From NCBI RefSeq assembly GCF_011397635.1, contig NC_064758.1, positions 18,950,013-19,014,012 on the forward strand: a stretch of DNA of 64,000 nt, in the 5' to 3' direction. The DNA is from Epinephelus fuscoguttatus (lineage: Eukaryota; Chordata; Actinopteri; Perciformes; Serranidae). Shown here piece by piece: positions 24,194 through 36,661 of this stretch (position 1 is the first letter of the stretch; every line of letters begins with the position of its first letter). Both the position numbers and the translations under genes were made by a program. Under the pieces are notes generated by a model. It searched no databases. It was given only the letters and a program-made list of their open reading frames with translations, and was not told the origin of the DNA.

Positions 24194-24761
24194 GTACAGG
24201 CCAAAAGTTTGGACACACCTTCTCATTCAATGCGTTTTCTTTATTTTCATGACTATTTACATTGTAGATTCTCACTGAAGGCATCAAAACTATGAATGAA
24301 CACATGTGGAGTTATGTACTTAACAAAAAAAGGTGAAATAACTGAAAACATGTTTTATATTCTAGTTTCTTCAAAATAGCCACCTTTTGCTTTTGGGGTT
24401 TTTGGTTTGGGGTGAGCTGGACCGCAGAGTGAAGGCAAAGGGGCCAACAAGTGCTAAACACCTCCGGGAACTCCTTCAAGACTGTTGGAAAACCATTTCA
24501 GGTGACTACCTCTTGAAGCTCATCGAGAGAATGCCAAGAGTGTGCAAAGCAGTAATCAGAGCAAAGGGTGGCTATTTTGAAGAAACTAGAATATAAAACA
24601 TGTTTTCAGTTATTTCACCTTTTTTAGTTAAGTACATAACTCCACATGTGTTCATTCATAGTTTTGATGCCTTCAGTGAGAATCTACAATGTAAATAGTC
24701 ATGAAAATAAAGAAAACGCATTGAATGAGAAGGTGTGTCCAAACTTTTGGCCTGTACTGTA
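24190..24761. mobile_element. Deleted Tc1-like transposon with about 195-bp inverted repeats
   Basis: Termini TACAGTACAGGCCAAAAGTT at both ends, inverted, with arms 24190-24384 and 24569-24761 that match almost throughout. Only the last part of the transposase gene remains in the middle. Inserted in TA-rich DNA, as expected for the Tc1/mariner TA target. It cannot move by itself. Confidence 0.93.
24387..24596 (+). pseudogene. Tc1-family transposase, C-terminal fragment
   Basis: The frame reads ELDRRVKAKGPTSAKHL, later LLQDCWKTISGDYL and ERMPRVCKAVIRAKGGYFEE before the stop, the typical end of fish Tc1 transposases. The DNA-binding domain and the DDE catalytic core are missing. About 60 of roughly 340 residues are left. 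Confidence 0.9.
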
Positions 24762-24818
24762 TATATATGTATTTATTTATTTATATGATATATATTACGC
24801 ATCACGACACATAAGTCC

Positions 24819-25143
24819 ATCCATCCATCTTCTAACCACTTATCCTCTTGAGGGTCGTGGGGGGGCTGGAGTCTATCCCAGCTGACATTGGGTGAGAGGC
24901 AGGGTACACCCTGGACAGGTCACCAGACTATTGAAGGGCTGACACATAGAGACAGACAACCATTCACGCTCACATTCAAACCTACGGACAATTTAGAGTC
25001 ACCAACTGACCTATCCCCAACCTGCATGTCTTTGGACTGTGGGAGGAAGCCGGAGTACCTGGAGAAAACCCACGCTGACACAGGGAGAACATGCAGACTC
25101 CACACAGAAGGGCTCCCACACCCAGGATCGAATCGATATTGAT
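24819..25143 (-). mobile_element. Truncated tRNA-derived SINE inside another repeat
   Basis: Flanked by ACATAAGTCC at 24809-24818 and 25144-25153. The body matches the two full SINEs, but the tRNA-like head is lost beyond the B-box region (ends at GATCGAATCGATATTG). 5' truncation is normal for reverse-transcribed copies. Confidence 0.85.
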
Positions 25144-25550
25144 ACATAAGTCCTGATACATAAGTCACGATACAATATTATGGCGATTTTACTCCTGCTG
25201 CGATATGCTGAATATTGCGATAAAATATATTGCGATTTATTCCCTTTTACTCAACTGCAACTTATGTCCCAAAAGGAAAATTTTGTTGACATACATAAAC
25301 AGTTCTATCCAGTAAAAAAAAGTAGTTAGTCTGCTCATCTCACATCAGTAATTCTTATTGCAGCAAAATGTATCTAGTGGACTGAAAAAGCAACTGATTG
25401 TTTCCAACAGGCTACTGAAAGTTGAATTTATATTTATATTAATAATTTATATATATTTTTTGAAAATTCATACTTGGTGTGTGATGATACGATACTGCCA
25501 CACAAAAATATTGCGATACAATGCAGTATGGATTTCCCCCCACCCCTAGG
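25144..25550. repeat. Old repeat with ATTGCGATA-rich ends, split by the SINE
   Basis: AT-rich, with repeated 'atattgcgata' phrases, ending 'ccccacccctag'. A CACCCCTAG end is like the hAT-type MITE at 61298-61445. The part left of the SINE begins near 24770. Confidence 0.45.
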
Positions 25551-26336
25551 AGCTATCACCAGTTACCATAGAGTATGAGTGTCAGTTCTCTTCAGTCACT
25601 ATCCACAGTAGCAGAAATGGTGGACAGTGGAACAACTAAAGTAGCTGTGGAAACTGTGGTAGGCTCTGAAGAAAACAGAAAGTGATCGAGTTGTCTTCGT
25701 GTCAGCGCCCCTACAATAATACCACTTGGAAACGCTGGAGGCGAAAAGTTTAAAAGTTTTCTGTTTCTACTTTCACTGTTGCACACAGTGAAATGATTCT
25801 CTAAGATGCAGTGAGCATGAGCAGTCAGCATACTTGCACATCTACTGCATACTTAGTACACTGATCACTGATCACAAGACCACCCTGCAGTGTGACTAAT
25901 TTATCTTTGCTACATCAGTCTTATGGGGACTGCTGGGAACTGCAAATGACAGTCAGAAAGAAAGAAAGAAATTAACTATCTATATGTGTATACATAACCT
26001 CTATAGCTCTGCATGAATACAGCCACAAAGTATGTTTGTGTACTCTGCAAACGTGCCCAGACCTGCTGGGAGTGAGGGGGTTTGTCTGAAATACTAAAGA
26101 ATGCATGGCATGAGACTGTATTAAGCTCATCATGGCAGCTGGGCACATACAAACTGGACTCTTCATATTAGACTGCACACACACGCCTGTTGAGCACTCC
26201 AGAGTAACATTCACATGAAGATGTTACACGTTATGGGCTGGTGTGGGGCGTGTTACAGTCTAGCCTGAGGGTTATTATTTCACCACATGACAGGCTTTAC
26301 AGTAAAGACACTGATATTCCCGCTCATAAAACCATT

Positions 26337-26340
<4 letters not shown>

Positions 26341-26393
<53 letters not shown>
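26341..26393 (+). repeat. (AC)n microsatellite
   Basis: Pure dinucleotide run, 53 bases. Confidence 0.98.
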
Positions 26394-26394
<1 letters not shown>

Positions 26395-26538
26395 CTCTGT
26401 ACAGCATGTGGTGTGTGTGTGTGATCTGGTGTGTGTGAGGAGGGGTTTTCGGCAAAGTCGGAAATAACTCTGCAGCCAACTGTTTCTAAAATGACTCTTT
26501 GTTTGATAAACAGTGCAGCTCGTTACATGTACCAGATA

Positions 26539-26540
<2 letters not shown>

Positions 26541-26587
<47 letters not shown>
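26541..26587 (+). repeat. (GT)n microsatellite, inverted to the (AC)n run
   Basis: Pure GT run about 150 bp after the (AC)n run. The two are complementary and could pair. Confidence 0.98.
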
Positions 26588-26589
<2 letters not shown>

Positions 26590-26832
26590 GGTTAGACTCT
26601 GTTTAAACTCCCACATTAACCGTGTTTACCGTTGTTTCGCTAACACACACGGTGCAGGGTCTGTCGCTCGAACACACTGGGCGGGTTGCTTACGTTGTCC
26701 ACAGCAGGATACCTAAACGCAGCGCAACGAAAACTTTCCAGAAGCTTTAAAAACTGAAGTGAAGCTTTTACTAACATTTCAGCGACACAACTGAATAACT
26801 CCAGTATACCAGTATATCGGCTTTACACTCAC

Positions 26833-26960
26833 CTTTGCATCTTTCGGACAATAACCAACTCCTGGCCTCTTCTTCTTCTTCTTCTTCTTCTCAGAGCCGG
26901 GTGGTGTTGCGTTCAATGTCAAACTGTGCCGACTCAGACAGACAGGAGTGTATGTGGCAC
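26833..26960 (-). other. tmem51: Probable non-coding first exon of TMEM51
   Basis: On the minus strand the sequence ends GATGCAAAG|GTGAGTG, a strong donor at 26833. It is preceded by purine-rich, CpG-containing sequence, and the next acceptor in line is that of the TMEM51 coding exon (21768). Human TMEM51 also has non-coding 5' exons. The upstream end is a guess; no TATA box is visible. Confidence 0.4.
26869..26891 (+). repeat. (CTT)n microsatellite in the proposed TMEM51 5' exon
   Basis: CTTCTT run, GAA on the sense strand of TMEM51. Confidence 0.9.
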
Positions 26961-27038
26961 AATTTGGGGACAAACAGCGTTTCTGGGTCAGGAGGAACTT
27001 TCCCTATGAGACGGATGGGCCCAGACAGACAGAGGCAG

Positions 27039-27085
27039 AGCAGCAGGAGGAGGAAGAGGAGGAGGAAGAGGAGGAGGAAGGAGGG
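27039..27085 (+). repeat. (GGA)n/(AGG)n microsatellite upstream of TMEM51
   Basis: AGGAGGAAGAGG-type purine run, close to the proposed TMEM51 transcription start. Confidence 0.9.
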
Positions 27086-27099
27086 GGCTCACTGCTGCA

Positions 27100-29740
27100 C
27101 TTCCAGTTTCATTAACCCTTTCACTCTCGGCTTTGTTGACAGATGGAGAGAAGGTATGTGGGCAAATATTTTTGGTATTTCTGCTTATTTCATCGCAGCC
27201 CAACTGTCTTCAGCGACCAGCATCTTTTTGCAGTGAGTTTGATTTAAGTGTACTGGACCCTTTTATGTTTGCTGTGGTGTAAACTGCCTGGAACATACAA
27301 AACAATCAAGATCTTTATCTTGTGACCAAGAAAAAATGCTTCAGGATATTCTAGCGACTTTTCTGTGAAGAACTTTGTAATTTAGCACTAAATGTATGCA
27401 AAATAGCCACATAGTGCATATCCAATTAAAGGGGAACTACGCCCATTTTGAAACTTACATGTACATTGTACACATACATGTTATTCCTATGGTCTCAGAC
27501 AGTCCAAAAATATTTTAAGGGGTGTCACACAAGAGGCAGTCCCAAAACATTCTGACCCCTACCTCATCACATTTGTATCTTTGGTCATGGATCATCCATG
27601 TCCAGATACAACCTGAAAGGTACCGTGGGTGTTGGTTGTTGACGTTCTGGGACACTGTGTCAAGTTCTGCCTGTCACATGCATTTCTGTTTTCAAAATAA
27701 ATGTCCGTTTTCACAGGCAATTTACCATTTACATACAGTCTCTTTCAAAATAAATGCACTTTGTCAGTACAACAAATTGACAACTATGGTTAGGTTTAGG
27801 AAAAAAGAACAGGGTTTGGCTTTATAATCTCACAGGAAGCTAACACCCCTCTCTCAGGTGAAAGTCTGTTTGTTGGACCCATCCACCACCCCTCCCACTT
27901 GCCTTACTGAGACTTTCGCTGCCTTAACTTTCCCTCTTTTCTGCCACGTTTCCCCCAGAACACTGATAAACTATAACGGCGACTGGCTGCATATCATGTC
28001 GACGTTAAAGGATAGCTTTTTTCGTCAGTGTCTGACGCCACAAACACCGGATTTCAATGACTTCGGATTGAGGCCGGGTTGGCATTGCCCTTGTACTGAA
28101 TACTTACTTGTAAAACTTCAATCAAAAGCCTTGTCCCAGTTAAACACCCCTTATACAACCCTGCTGTGGCGACACATCTGACAAATAATGGCCTGTCTCA
28201 ATTAGACACCTGGTCAAGTTTTTTTTTTAAATAGAGGTTCTTCAGATGTATAAAACTAGGTTATTGGCTACCTCAAATTATGTGTCCATTCCTTGATTAC
28301 CCTGTAAGTTATACATTTCTTTTAGTCCATAAGGATCTTCAGATTGAAAGAATCAAAAGGGCTTTTCTTAAAAATGAATCCAAGTTGTGGGTATTGTTTT
28401 AACAGGATACAGTGGTGTTGTGTTGGTATGCTGGGTGTCGTAACTGTCTATCTCTCTCTGACGCTCTGTCTGTCTGAGCTAGATCAAATTAATGAAATTA
28501 AATTGATATATTATCTGAAGCCTAATTTTTATAGGCTACATGTAATAGTCATACTGGTTTAAATAGACAATTTGATTATATTTCTTTGCTTTTCTTTGAA
28601 CTTTGCTGATTAACAGTTTTGTGTGAAAGGAATTAAAGGCCTGTTCCTTTTAGACACCTGTCCCAAATACAGGTCCGTTGATTTCAGTGATTTAAGCAAA
28701 TAATAGCACAGGCTATGTCTCTCGTCCTGTAGAGGGGACCCTGCTCAGTTGCTCATTTGTTAAAGGGATTTTTGGTGGGAGTTTTTCCTTATTCGCTGTG
28801 AGGGTCCAAGGTCAGAGGGATGTAAAAGGCTTTAAAGCTTCTAAGACTAACTGTGATTTGTGATATTGGATTTTATAGATCAAACTGAAATTAAAATTGA
28901 ACTGTACTGACTATTTGTACAGCCCTTTGAGGCAAGCTTTGTGATTGGGCAACACTGAACTTTGAATGGACTAATCTCTAAAGCACTTTGGGTTGCCTTT
29001 GGGTATGCAGTGTACTGCAAAAATAAATAAATTTGCCTTGCCCTGTTCGCCTGGCCTTTATGCCAAAATAAAAAAATAAAGCTTGTAGGTTTACCTCTGT
29101 GGTATGCAGCCCACTGAGTGTGAACACTATTGTCTCTCCCCCTGGCCCTGCCTGCCATTTCCTGCTAGGCTCATGACTTTACATTTTGATGATGTCACAG
29201 ATTTTTCAAAATGCTTTTCTTGGCTCAAAGAAAGTTTGACAAATATAAACCCTCCATGTGTCAAAAGTGCATAATACAAAAAGTCATAACTGACCTCATT
29301 TGTAGTCTGTAGTTTCAACAGTTTAACAGACACTCTTTTATAAAGATGGGAAAATGCTCTTTGGGCCACAGGGGATTTATTTTGCAGGAATAACACCAGT
29401 GGGCACTGGGAATAATTAAAAGGAAGGCTGAGCAGCGCTCCTTGGGGCCTGACGGAATACACAGTTGTGGTGCAGGCTTGTGACAAATCTGAGTAAACAC
29501 CTTGATCAGACAGAACCATTACGACATAGGCTGATGTCACAAACACACCTGGAGGTTTATGCCACACCAAGGCATGTAGACAGGGAAGCACTTCAGTATG
29601 ACATCACTTACTAATCCTTCAGTTTATTCTGCTTGCTGCTTTCTCTATTGACTTTTTTTTAGCAAGACCAAGTTTTCACCAAGGTTTGTGGTGAAGTATG
29701 GATACTTCGCCGCTTCTTTTCTTTTTCAGGAGTTGGGGAA
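27100..29740. repeat. TMEM51-KAZN intergenic, first part: repeats, no gene
   Basis: Holds one end of a MITE-like sequence at 27428 (TTAAAGGGGAACTACGCCCA), a dispersed repeat at 27770-28000 whose relative is at about 40370-40545 ('tgttggaccc', 'taggtttagg'), and a retroposon-like tail at 28720-29040 ending in 'aaaaataaataaatttgcct'. No splice-supported exon. The 107-residue frame at 27858 lies within repeat sequence. Confidence 0.5.
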
Positions 29741-31018
29741 GGGAATGTATATGGTGCATTTTCCATTTCAGAGCTAAGAAAACTAGAGTATGATAAAGAT
29801 CATTTGGTATAAAAAAAATTAAAAAAAAAAAACATTCTGTGGGTCAACAAAATCAGTCTCCCATTCATTGTCTACGGAGCAGCTCCAGATTTTATACATT
29901 ATGACATCACAAGTTTGAGACGTAGGCTACTTCTCTGGTTTCCAGTGTTGGGCAAGCTATTTGGAAAATGTAGTGAGCCAAGCTACTAGTTTCTCTACAT
30001 CAAAATAAAGTTTCACTACACTGAAGCTATCTCCAGAGAAATGTAGCGAGCTAAGCTATGAGAAAATGCTTGCTACTTGCAAAGCTACTTTTTTTTTCCA
30101 ACTTCATGTCAAATCAGCATTATTGCGCCCTCTCTTTCTCTCTCCTCTTCCTTATTAATGCATTTCTCTGTCTTGACCTCTTTCAGTAGGCTATCTGGCT
30201 ACGTCAGTAATTCAAAAGACAGGATTCTAAAATAAATTTCTCTGTCAATCAAACCATAATAAACAAAACACAGTAATATGAACAATAAAAATAACAGATC
30301 TAAATTAAAACTTTTCTTTTTTGGGGGGGACATTAGAACATCAGTGTGTCACTCTGTCTCTCCTCTCTTCATTCTTAATACTGTTTCTGTGTATCTCTGG
30401 ATCTTTTCTTGGCCCTTGTTGTGTCTACTTCTCTAGTGCCCACTGCAAATCCACCAAATATATACAGTCTATGGGCAAGTCACATTGAGAGACATGTCAA
30501 GAAGTGCAATGTCAATCGGAAGCAGAGCAGGGCGGCTCTTGCCAAGAGAAGCCAATAGTGAAAGCAGCAAGCAGAATAAACTGGAGTATTAGTACAGTAC
30601 AGTATGTGATGCCATGTGGAGGTGCTTCCCTGGTCTACATGCCACAATGTGGTGCTGGCGTCAGTCACACTACTTATCCTCATTTTCTTATCCTTAGTTT
30701 TATGCAGACCTCCACAGAAAAAAACAGTTTGCTGCACTTCAGAGCTTTTCTAGGGAAAAAGCTTGTAATCGCGCTACTAGGTCAATTAATCACCCTTGCT
30801 ACTGGAAAAGCCATTTGACTCAGAAAGTAGTGGCGTTACACCACGCTACTGAGAAATGTAGTTAAGTTAGTAAGTACTTGTAGTGACACTTCTGCCCAAC
30901 ACTGCTGGTGTCTGGTTTAAGAGATAGTAGCTCATGTTCACGAATATATTGACTGAACTTTTCAAGGCCTTGATAATTACATATTGGAATTCTTATTTTA
31001 GGTGGTGTTCCCCTTTAA
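29740..31018. mobile_element. MITE related to 3306-3714, split by a later insertion
   Basis: Right end 'ggaattcttattttaggtgg', then 'tgttcccctttaa', as in 3306-3714; shared core 'ggagcagctccagattttat' at 29877. The part 29943-30904 is a foreign insert. The left border is uncertain. Confidence 0.6.
29943..30904. mobile_element. hAT-like non-autonomous transposon nested in a MITE
   Basis: Starts CAGTGTTGGGCAAG and ends, inverted, CAGTGTTGGGCAGA. Directly flanked by 8-bp copies ctggtttc (29935-29942) and ctggtgtc (30905-30912), differing at one base. An 8-bp target duplication is the hAT rule. Length 962 bp, no transposase. Confidence 0.8.
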
Positions 31019-32384
31019 CATCAAGATTTAAAACATGTTATGATGAAAACAAAAAGTCCCTCAAATTATCCTAGGGACTTTCCTGTAAAGAACTATGTAA
31101 TTTGGCACTAATTGTATGCAAATCAGAGACAGCATTCAGCACATTTCCAATTAAATGCTAAGCTAGTGTACCCTGGAGAGGCTTTATTCAGAGTACAGTC
31201 AGCTGAACATGCAGAAATGTACCATTGTGTCTGCAGGGAGCATTCAAGTCAACATATGAAGAAGAAAGTTTCTGGTTGAGAATGAATAATAAATGAATAT
31301 TTACTAGGGTTTAAATAAAAATCACTAACTGCTTTTAAACTCAACACAAGAAACAATGTCCAAGCACACTGCTAGGACTTTTAAACAACACATTTAGAGT
31401 TGTCACTGCGGGAAAACAGCAGGTGTTACTAATCATATTAACAATGGTTGTGCTCTATTGAAGTGTTGCAGTGGGTCATGACAGTGTGACAGTAATCCAG
31501 CATGCATAACATCAGGACCCTGAGACTGAAGAGGCCCAGTGGAGGGAAGCCATGATTAATTATGGCTTATGTAGTTTTGTGAACGACTGTCGAAAGTTTC
31601 TTCTGGTGTGAGTGCAATAAAGACACTAATAGAACTGATGATTGCAGTTAGGAGACAATCAGTTTCGTTTTATGTTATTTCTATAATTTGCTGACAGGCT
31701 CATTTTGCACACATACTAGATTTGCACTGCACTGATTTCCCAATGATGACAAATGATGTAGTCATCAAAGACCCAGAGGAATCTTCCACAGTCAGGCCGC
31801 ACATGTATAGAGGAAAATTTTGGTAATGAAAAAGAGGAATGTACAGACTGAATTAAAATCATTTACAAAATTTAACCTGAAACAGTTTTTGAAGAAGGTT
31901 GTTGAGTTCTGTTGTTGAGTTTAGAGTAGTGTGAGTATGTGTTTCGGCATTATGTGTATGTATTAATATACATGTTGTTTTTTCCATTGTTATGCCATTG
32001 CATGGCACATGATGTTTTTCATGTCACCAACCATTTTCAAAGTGCGGCTCGAGGGCAAGCAGGAGTCACTGAAAGGGCTCAAAGAGATCTTGAGAAAACA
32101 CATAGTGGAGGTCAGCGAATCTAATACAACAGTCATTTTCTCTCTACATCACTCAGATTGATTTGCATTAATCTCACCACAAAATGCCAACCAAGTTTTT
32201 GATGTCCAAGATAATATATGTGACTAATTTGTCTTTTACTACTTACCGAATAACAACTGGCAAATAAGAATGAATGCCAGTAACTCAGTGTGCACTCGAT
32301 ACTTCCTCATGCAGTGGACACTGACAACAGTTAGTTTCACATCAGGCTCATTCAACTAGATCTTTACTTCCTCTTTGTAAATTT
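31019..32384. other. Intergenic, nothing recognised
   Basis: No exon, RNA gene or repeat border seen on either strand. Confidence 0.5.
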
Positions 32385-32765
32385 ACTACCTACTTGCTGC
32401 CACTCATTTTGATCCCTTTGGACAGAAGGACAGAGGCCTGCACTGGGGGGCCCATAGACAGCGGGCCCTCCAACAATATGTTGGGCAGATAATAGGCCCT
32501 TATGGGAGATTGCCACCTTAGAAATATGCCTGTGTTCAAAGAAGAACTCTCATTAAATTCACAAGGTAGCATCTATAACAATATGCTGATTCTACATAAA
32601 CTATAAAAGGATTAAAATACATGAATAATTTCTTATTTTCTTTGGTATTTTTTGTCATAAACAGATGCAGTGATTGCTGGGTAATGTGCACAATAGCGTG
32701 CCTCAGGGTCTGTCCTAATAGCGTGCACTGGGGCCCGCTGTAACTACCTCACGCCACTGACCACA
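32385..32765. repeat. Dispersed repeat, shorter copy of the pair with 33950-35075
   Basis: Shares 'gggggcccat'/'ggggcccgtg' near the left, 'acataaactataaa' in the middle and 'aactacctcacgccactga' at the right with the longer copy. Non-coding. Confidence 0.6.
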
Positions 32766-33949
32766 GATATTTTTGTGTTTGTGCCTGTAAGTATTTAGTT
32801 TACATGTTGCAGCAGAGTTACCCAAGACAGTAAAAAATGGGCTCCACTCAGCCCCATTTCCTTTTCCCAGAGTCCACCACGGCCTGCGAGAATGAGGACC
32901 GGACTGTTTCACAATAACGACAAAACCAGCTACAGCCCTGGTCACTCAGTGTATTGTTCCTCTTGAGTTAGGCAACCCCGCTGTTCTGGCCTCTGGGGAG
33001 ATTTTCTTCCTCTGTTCATACACACACACACACACACCAGAGAAGCACAGTGAGCAAGCCTTGATTACATCTGGAAGTCCTATCACTGTCAGCCTGTAAT
33101 CAAATTAAGTGCTACGTCGGCAGCTACAAAGGAAAAATGTTACACTGAGATATACCGTAGATAAGCCTGATTTACACGACCTCATAGCCATAAGTGGAGC
33201 AAATTAACTTAGGCTATAAATATATATGGCATTGTGTTATTCAGTCAATATTCTATGCAGTGTGCCTTTACCTATAAATAAAACCATACATAACTCAAAC
33301 AGAATAACCCACAGTCAATGTTGTAATTTAACCTACGAGCTCCTTCACATCCACTGACGTGTAATTATCGATCTTGGTTTTTATGGCTGCTACGTGAGCT
33401 TGTAATCACATTTCACCACCGACTGTTTCCCCTAATAAGTCGCTCAGGTCATTTCTCAGATGGAGCTTCCTCCTGGCGCGCCTTCCCTTGTCATACCACT
33501 GATATCCCAGAGTACAAAGGGACACTTTATAATGGATTGCCAAAATTTTCCCAGCACACCTACTGTAGCACAGAGAGTTGCCGTATCACTTGGTGCTGTG
33601 TCATCCTTACGTCACCACGATGACCGAGTCACTGTGAGTAAGAGGAGGAAGTTGCACCATGTTGTATTGCGTGGATGTCTAAACACAGACTTGAGTTAAC
33701 ATGCCCAGTGAGGAGCAGAGAGAGGAGATAACCAGAGTGACTCACCAAAATGCTGCTGAGAAGTCAGTCAAGTGCACAGAGTCAATATTAATACAGGAAA
33801 GTAATCACTGAGTTAATATGGAAACCTTATTTGCATTGTAGTGGAGGCAGTGAACCACACACACTTCCTCATGCAAGTGAGTTCTCACACATTTACTCTT
33901 TAATTCTGAAATTCAACAGTCCCAGCAGGAGGGTAAATATGCAGCGCAG

Positions 33950-35075
33950 GCAGCACGGTTGCCCCGGGGCCCGTGGGCTGAGGTGGGGGCCTCCAACATG
34001 TTTGGTGGAGAATGAGCCCTGACACCACTGAGCTAGCTAACATTACAGCTCAGCTGAGGAGGGCGCCTTTAATTAATATGCCCTCGGAAAAGGTCAGTCC
34101 ACCTCCATCATGGATTTCTTTCTTTCTTTTTTCTTATTTTTTTGTTGTAAAATAGTAGCAGTCTATGACAAAATTATATGCTATATGCTACATAAACTAT
34201 AAATGCTATAAAGAAACATTTCTTGGTATTTCTGTCACATACAGATACACCATAATGATTTTTAGGCAATATCTTAGTTGATGTTGTCCAATGTCACGAC
34301 TCAATTTGATCATGTGATGAAACATAAGATATATGGTGGGTAATTTAGGTGCAAAATCTGTCAAGATTGACAAGCTGAGCACTTTTGTGAGGCAAACGAG
34401 CAGTCATGTCTTTGGATATAAAAGCTGCAGTTAGAAAAGACATAAGAGAAAAGAACAGGAGAAGAAGGCAGCAAAGCTATAATTGGTAAAATAAATATCC
34501 CCCTGAAACCCGAACTTTTGTTTGGTATGCATTTTTAATTTCTCCTAGCTATTTGTGTTTAATAGGACCCGATAATTATAAAAAATGATAATAAATTCTC
34601 TATGTCCTCAAACAAGAGGGTAATAAAGTCCCAACGTCTTCAAACGAGTACTTCCAATTAACAGTGTCTCAGCTTGTTACTGTTGCTAAAATTGGTCAAA
34701 TTTGTTGCCATATCAAACTACGAACATTATTAATCCTAAATAAACAAGTTTCAACCATAAAATGTGATCAGGTTTTGGATCTTGCCCACTTTGTGTCAAG
34801 GTCTGCTGCAGACTGACTTGGCAGAGATGGCTGCCATCTTGTTTTTACATGGACTGGATGGCACAAAAAAGCGTCCACTAATGAGGACAACAGGCCTAAG
34901 TTAAGCAGAATGAAGTATAAGGTCAATTAAACCCAAAATGTGATGACCTCATATGAGGACACAGGGTCTCAGGAGGATATAGACACCTAATGATGTGTGT
35001 GTGTTTGTGTGTACTTCACAAGTAGTTACTAGCCTTCCCTGAGACCCGTCATAACTACCTCACACCACTGATTTC
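33950..35075. repeat. Dispersed repeat, longer copy of the pair with 32385-32765
   Basis: Left block 'cagcacggttgccccggggc' and right block 'aactacctcacaccactga' match the shorter copy, with about 700 extra bases inside. Family not identified. Confidence 0.55.
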
Positions 35076-35849
35076 CATGCCCTTATGTCATTCTTCATTC
35101 ATAAATTCCCAGCGTCTATTATTATTTCCTCTTTCTCACACTGTCAAAGCCTCTCATTTATACACTATCACAAATCTGACCCTTCAGTTTTCTTCTTGAC
35201 GTTCACAAACTAATCAGTTGTTGAATGTTGATCTGTAAAGCTGCATTAATGACGTGGGGGTTTGTGTTGTGTGTTATTTCTCGCCACTCAGGGACAGAAA
35301 AAGTCCAAAACAGCCCGACAGACGTAGAACCCTGAACGCCTTATAAAGTTTCTGAGGCGTGTTAACATACAACAGTCAGCCTGTTTACTCATCAAGCATA
35401 GGTGGTGCAACGTTAATTTTCATTTGGTGTTGTGTTTCTGGTTGCCTGATAAATTCAAGTCAAATATTTACTCTGCTTCCACTTCTGTGTTGGCCTCCAT
35501 TAAATCCTGGGACAAATACCTGTCTCTATAGTGACTTGAAGTTTGACTGTCTTTACCAGCTAGCTGCAAACTCTGTTGTTTGGTGCTGGACAGGCTTACA
35601 GGCAGGTTTACTTGAGCTTTTTTGTTGAAAACATGTCACTAAGATCTGTTACACTGAATAGTATGGTAGATTTACATTCATAAAACCAAAACAATAAACT
35701 AAAAGAGGCTAAAAGGCTGCATAGAGCTACAGAGTTGACTTATAACAGTGACATATTACCACATTACATGTGGCAATTTTATCCATTGTTACTGTGATTT
35801 GTTTTAAATTTGACTTTGTGCTGAAGATGGGTGCAACACGACTGTTAAA
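35076..35849. other. Intergenic, nothing recognised
   Basis: AT-rich sequence downstream of the proposed KAZN transcript end. No gene seen. Confidence 0.5.
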
Positions 35850-36661
35850 TTTGAGATGTCATCTTTATTTCATTAAAAGGAACTCTTTCAATTTCACATA
35901 GATGCATCCTCACAGCTTTCAGCCTGTAGGCTTCTATGGACATACAGCTCTGCAGTCATCTTTTCTTGGCATTGTTCAAATATGTTTCCATGTTTACTGC
36001 ACAGTATAAAACATCAGAAGAGGTTGCTACAATTGTTTAGACACAAGTGTGTAAATGTGCAAGATGAAAAATGACTATCAAACATAAACTCTAGAATTTA
36101 AAATTCAATTCAAGTCTCTTTTTTTTTTCTTGTCCACTGTCCCCGGTTACATCGACAAGGCATCACAAACAGCAGAACTGAATGAAAGGAGAACAATTTA
36201 CACTGATACGAAACTTTTTTTCATTTAGTCATTAAGTACCCTGTATTATACAAACAGTCTTGTTTTTTTAAAATCTCATATCCCTCGGAGAAACACTCGA
36301 CAGCAACCGGTCAACAAACTGCCAAATTGCCAAGTCACATCCCGATTCACAAAATACCATTTACACACACAAAAAAAAATAGAAAAATAATAATTTAGCT
36401 TGAGTCCTTCTGCCGTTCAGGAAGGGAAATTACTGCCCTCAAAACATTAAAGTACCACCTGCCCAAAATGAGTCATTATTTTTTTCTTATAGCAGGAAAC
36501 TTGTAAAAAAGTGTCCTGTCCCATTTAAAAAGTGCAATCTGTAAATTCTCATCTTTAGAAAAAATAACCATCCCATGTTCAGGCGCACATGACAAATGTC
36601 CATAATGTAGCTTTAGCTGTGATGAAGCTGATGGCTGGTGTTTCGTCACGCTATGATGACC
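35850..36661 (-). other. kazn: 3' UTR of the long KAZN transcript
   Basis: Runs from the TGA at 36664-36662 to the AATAAA at 35869-35864 (minus strand), followed by T/G-containing sequence. No other gene or large repeat inside. The end point is inferred from the first good poly(A) signal. Confidence 0.55.
35864..35869 (-). other. kazn: Polyadenylation signal for long KAZN
   Basis: AATAAA on the minus strand, about 800 bases after the long-isoform stop. Confidence 0.6.

Noticed and set aside
27858-28181. 107-residue plus ORF
   Set aside because: It overlaps a repeat whose relative is at about 40370-40545.
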